Shown here: positions 7,303 through 9,601 of the stretch, piece after piece
How positions within the stretch are numbered: the first letter of the stretch is position 1
How the letters are laid out: each line of letters opens with the position of its first letter
NCBI GenBank assembly: GCA_030592165.1
Contig: JAUVKC010000030.1
Coordinates: 1 to 9,601, forward strand
From: Candidatus Buchananbacteria bacterium
GTDB lineage: Bacteria > Patescibacteriota > Patescibacteriia > CAIXNZ01
DNA: 9,601 nucleotides
Reading direction: 5' to 3'
Program-made: the position numbers and the translations under genes
The notes under the pieces: model-generated
The model's input: the letters and a program-made list of their open reading frames with translations, nothing else
Told to the model about the DNA's origin: nothing
Databases searched by the model: none

Positions 7303-7420
7303 TTGAACAAGTGAATTTTATTGTTTAAGAATAAAAAATTTAATGAGCCAAAATTTAACCTTATTATTAATGGTGGGAGTTCTTAATTATAAGAAATAGT
7401 GTTTTTGTACGCTATTTTTT
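7303..7420 (+). ncRNA. Putative short structured RNA or attenuated leader
   Basis: Between the strong promoter and the repeat-protein gene lie three potential stems. TTGAACAA (7303-7310) pairs with TTGTTTAA (7321-7328, one G-U pair) at the expected 5' end. TTCTTA (7380-7385) pairs with TAAGAA (7390-7395). A terminator-like hairpin with T-run occupies 7394-7423. The last two stems share bases 7394-7395, so they compete at the edge. This would yield an RNA of about 115 bases, or a leader with conditional read-through. It matches no family I know. Transcription is predicted, not shown. Confidence 0.35.
7343..7399 (+). CDS. Possible 18-residue leader peptide
   Basis: ATG at 7343 opens a short frame reading MSQNLTLLLMVGVLNYKK and stopping at TAG 7397-7399. 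It lies wholly within the predicted leader transcript. Its stop codon falls in the left arm of the terminator-like hairpin, the geometry expected if a translating ribosome influenced that hairpin. Four TTA leucine codons cluster near its start. No Shine-Dalgarno sequence precedes it, and short frames arise often by chance in AT-rich DNA, so it is only a candidate. Confidence 0.2.
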   Translation: MSQNLTLLLMVGVLNYKK

Positions 7421-7423
7421 TAT
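7394..7423 (+). terminator. Terminator-like hairpin between comEC and the repeat-protein gene
   Basis: AAATAGTGT (7394-7402) pairs with ACGCTATTT (7409-7417), including one G-U pair, around a 6-base loop, and runs into a stretch of T. It could end comEC transcription, the short RNA from the 7270 promoter, or both. The stem is AT-rich, so efficiency may be partial. Confidence 0.6.
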
Positions 7424-7436
7424 TTTCCTTAATAAT

Positions 7437-7452
7437 TATTTATATATAAATA
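7437..7452. promoter_or_regulatory. 16-base AT palindrome upstream of the repeat-protein gene
   Basis: TATTTATATATAAATA is a perfect palindrome located after the leader terminator and 32 bases before the ATG at 7485. It contains TATA-type hexamers that could act as a -10 box, or it could be a repressor site. In a nearly pure A/T stretch it may equally be chance. Confidence 0.2.
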
Positions 7453-7484
7453 TTAAAACTTTAATAAATTAAATTTAAAATTTT

Positions 7485-9601
7485 ATGGCTAAGAGAGTTA
7501 AAAAACAATTTTTTAAAATACTCCCATTGTCAGTGGTGGTATTAATGGTTTTTTCTTTAGCAATTGGTCTTTGGCAAGGTTTGCCAACAGAGGTTGCAGA
7601 AGCAGCAGATGATAGTATTACTTTAAACACTACTGACTTGACCTTACAAATTGATGCAGATACAAATAATTATGCTGATATTGGTGATACAGTTAGAGTT
7701 GAAGTTGACCTTTCAAATTCTGATGGCGGTTGTGTAGCGCAATCTACAACTGTTACCGTAGATCTTACTGCTTATGGTGGTACAGCTTCCGATAGTCTTA
7801 CCTGTATAACTGATAATGGTGGTACTAATGATATTTTTCGGTTAGATTTTACAGTTATTGATGCAGCTGGTAGTGGTATTGATGTAGCAGCTAATAATGC
7901 AACTTCCGCAGTAATTGTAACTGCGTCTGATAGCGATGAACTTACTGGTACTGGTAATCCAAATCCAACACAGACAAGTAATAACTTAGGTGATGGCGTG
8001 GTTGATACTATAGCCACAAATGGTGTTGATACAGTTGCCCCAACAATTAGTGTTGCTGGTACAATTACATTGTCGGATACATCTGGTGAAGGAGTAGCAT
8101 CAATTAGTGAAAATTTAACATATTCAGCTGGTACACCAGGAACAGCTGACGGTGATACATGGATAGTAAATTTATTAGCCTATGGATTGTCTCCATCTCA
8201 GCCTATAGGATCTGTAGCGGTAATAGCAGATAATGATGACGGAGCATTTAGCGCTACTGAAACTATTACAGATAATGCTGGTAATACAGCTGGTGGGTCA
8301 GTAACCGTATCAGGTTTTACTAATATAGATAATATCGCTCCAGTAGTTACAGTCGCAGGTACAATCACTTTAACAAGTGATATTGGTAGTGATGGTGTAG
8401 CTTCAATTGGTGATACAATTACCTATGCAGTTGGGACAGAAACAACAGGTGATAGTATAGTTTGGGAAGTAGATTTATCAGTGTATGGGTTATCAGCAAC
8501 AGCAGCACCAGGTGCTTATTTAATAATAGCAAATGATGATGACGGAGCATTTAGTGCTACTGAAACAGCATTTGATAATGCAGACAATGTACAGTCAGGA
8601 GCACCAACACCAGTAACTTTATCAGGCTTTACTAATATAGATAATATCGCTCCAACAGTAATAGGCGGGAGTCAAAGTACTTCGTTGATAATAGATTCAG
8701 ATGTAGGTAACGATTCTGTTTGGGTTAATATAGATTATAGTGAACCCATGGATACTGGTTCAACCCCAATAGTAAGTTTTACCCCAGATATTGTAGCTCC
8801 TCCAGGTACTTTAACTTTAAGTGCTAGCTCATATTGGGTAGATAATGATACTTATAAAGTTTTTTATGATGTAGCTGATAAAGATGAAGCCGTAACAATT
8901 ACAGCTTTGAGTATAACTGGTGCTATAGATGCAAATAGTAATATTCAACAGACATTTCTTTCAACAAATCCTCCAGCAACTATTCTTGAAGTAGATACTA
9001 TAAATCCTACAGTTATAGCAGTAACTCCAAATGATGTTTTGATAACAGATGCAGATGTAGGATTAAATGCCTTTTATATTGATATAGATTATAGTGAAAC
9101 AATGTATGGTCCATCAACCCCAGTAGTAGTTTTTACTCCAAACATAGTAACTTCAGGCACTTTAAGTTTGAATGGTGCTAGTTCAGGCTGGCAGGATGCT
9201 AATACCTATAGAGTTGTATATAATGTAGCTGATGTAAATGAAGCCGTAACCTTAACAGGTATAGGTATCACTGCAGCTACAGATCCTAATGGTAATGCTA
9301 ATCAAGTATACGCAGGTGGTGGCGAAGGTGTTTTAGTCAGAACATTCAGTGGCGGTGGCGGCGGAGGAGGAGGCGGAACAGTCTCAGCTCCAATCTGTGA
9401 GCTTAAGATTAATAGTAATGCGACCTCAACTGATAGTCTGGATGTTAGTTTAGATATTATTGATGTTGCTGGTGTACCTACTCAAATGGTAATTAGTAAT
9501 AATAGTGCTTTTTCAGCTGCTAGCTGGGAAACATATAGTGCAACTAAAGACTGGACTTTGGATGGTATTGAAGGAGTTTATGGCACTTATACTGTTTACG
9601 C
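7485..9601 (+). CDS. Secreted Ig-like repeat surface protein (3' end outside the window)
   Basis: The frame is open for 705 codons up to the window edge. It begins MAKRVKKQFFKILPLSVVVLMV, a Lys/Arg-rich start plus hydrophobic core and a likely signal-peptidase site near TEVAEA-ADD, so the product is exported. The mature part is all-beta and rich in Thr, Ser, Asp, Asn, Gly and Ala. Residues about 45-184 form an initial beta domain. Two tandem ~100-residue Ig/cadherin-like units follow at 185-284 and 285-388 (both with DDGAFSATET and GFTNIDNIAP). A different pair, about 390-507 and 508-620 (IDYSE-M, TP-V-FTP, VADxxEAVT), comes next. A nine-Gly linker lies at 623-631. The last part (ISNNSAFSAASWETYSATKDWTL) starts another Ig-like domain common in bacterial surface proteins. 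Cys is scarce. No Shine-Dalgarno sequence precedes the ATG. It is likely an adhesin or S-layer-type protein; the anchor, if any, lies past the edge. Confidence 0.88.
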   Translation, partial: MAKRVKKQFFKILPLSVVVLMVFSLAIGLWQGLPTEVAEAADDSITLNTTDLTLQIDADTNNYADIGDTVRVEVDLSNSDGGCVAQSTTVTVDLTAYGGTASDSLTCITDNGGTNDIFRLDFTVIDAAGSGIDVAANNATSAVIVTASDSDELTGTGNPNPTQTSNNLGDGVVDTIATNGVDTVAPTISVAGTITLSDTSGEGVASISENLTYSAGTPGTADGDTWIVNLLAYGLSPSQPIGSVAVIADNDDGAFSATETITDNAGNTAGGSVTVSGFTNIDNIAPVVTVAGTITLTSDIGSDGVASIGDTITYAVGTETTGDSIVWEVDLSVYGLSATAAPGAYLIIANDDDGAFSATETAFDNADNVQSGAPTPVTLSGFTNIDNIAPTVIGGSQSTSLIIDSDVGNDSVWVNIDYSEPMDTGSTPIVSFTPDIVAPPGTLTLSASSYWVDNDTYKVFYDVADKDEAVTITALSITGAIDANSNIQQTFLSTNPPATILEVDTINPTVIAVTPNDVLITDADVGLNAFYIDIDYSETMYGPSTPVVVFTPNIVTSGTLSLNGASSGWQDANTYRVVYNVADVNEAVTLTGIGITAATDPNGNANQVYAGGGEGVLVRTFSGGGGGGGGGTVSAPICELKINSNATSTDSLDVSLDIIDVAGVPTQMVISNNSAFSAASWETYSATKDWTLDGIEGVYGTYTVY
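8037..8648 (+). repeat. Two tandem ~100-codon repeats in the surface-protein gene
   Basis: Unit one (8037-8336, 100 codons) and unit two (8337-8648, 104 codons) share the pattern A-P-x-x-x-VAGTITL, GDxxxW-V-L, YGLS, DDGAFSATET and GFTNIDN. Their junctions are almost identical at DNA level: 8308-8342 and 8620-8654 differ at one of 35 bases. This indicates a recent duplication or gene conversion, at least at the junction. Confidence 0.85.
8652..9320 (+). repeat. Second pair of tandem beta repeats, diverged
   Basis: Residues 390-507 and 508-620 align through I-DSDVG/ITDADVG, VNIDYSEPM/IDIDYSETM, STPIVSFTPDIV/STPVVVFTPNIV, GTLTLSAS/GTLSLNGA, TYKVFYDVAD/TYRVVYNVAD and DEAVTITALSITGA/NEAVTLTGIGITAA. 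They belong to a different family from the preceding pair and are more diverged at DNA level. The GAAGCCGTAAC stretch is shared exactly. Confidence 0.8.
9351..9377 (+). repeat. Nine-glycine linker
   Basis: Nine consecutive Gly codons (GGC, GGT and GGA mixed) form a GC-rich patch inside the surface-protein gene. It separates the N-terminal repeat block from the next Ig-like domain and should be a flexible hinge. Mixed codons argue against simple slippage as the only origin. Confidence 0.9.

Noticed and set aside
7254..7484. Missing metallo-beta-lactamase domain of ComEC displaced by a frameshift
   Set aside because: The 231 bases are short and AT-rich, hold promoter and hairpin signals, and encode no His-rich HxHxDH-type motif.
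7772..8017. Minus-strand 81-residue frame
   Set aside because: Antisense to the start of the repeat protein, whose signal peptide and repeats show that the plus strand is coding.
1..9601. UGA recoding (Gracilibacteria-type code)
   Set aside because: No in-frame TGA occurs in any of the four genes, and Gly and Trp use their normal codons.

Overview
The window is AT-rich bacterial DNA with four plus-strand protein genes. They are a leucyl-tRNA synthetase cut off at the left edge, a large secreted or membrane-anchored beta-helix protein, a short ComEC-type DNA-uptake channel, and a secreted repeat protein that runs off the right edge. The content points to a Patescibacteria (CPR, Parcubacteria-like) genome. 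Four things suggest this: large repetitive surface proteins with a poly-Gly linker, a C-terminal repeat module I associate from memory with CPR surface proteins, a ComEC lacking its hydrolase domain, and a GC-rich CCTGCC/GGCAGG palindrome in an AT-rich spacer. No in-frame TGA occurs in any of the four reading frames, so a standard bacterial code fits. The taxonomic call is inference.

Layout. Positions 1-2279 hold leuS, from just before its HIGH-type motif to the stop, followed directly by an intrinsic terminator. Positions 2280-2755 are a gene-free spacer. Its first half is a dense set of nested inverted repeats resembling a REP/MITE-type composite element, and its second half is AT-rich leader with an extended -10 promoter candidate. 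Positions 2756-5698 encode the 980-residue beta-helix protein with a triplicated C-terminal module. Positions 5719-5756 pack a terminator hairpin and a new extended -10 box into about 40 bases. Positions 5763-7253 encode the ComEC-like protein, probably from a leaderless mRNA. Positions 7254-7484 hold the best sigma70-type promoter in the window and an early hairpin plus T-run, which together could define a short RNA or an attenuated leader. Position 7485 to the right edge encodes the secreted repeat protein.

The genes do not look like one operon. Terminators or new promoter signals separate each pair, and none of the three visible starts has a convincing Shine-Dalgarno sequence. Functionally, leuS is housekeeping, while the other three concern the cell surface: two exported adhesin- or S-layer-like proteins flank the DNA-import channel. 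A shared role is possible but is not shown by the sequence.

The points most worth a second look are the composite palindromic element at 2352-2542, the promoter/hairpin/terminator leader at 7270-7420, the triplicated module in the beta-helix protein, and the terminator-promoter fusion before a short ComEC.
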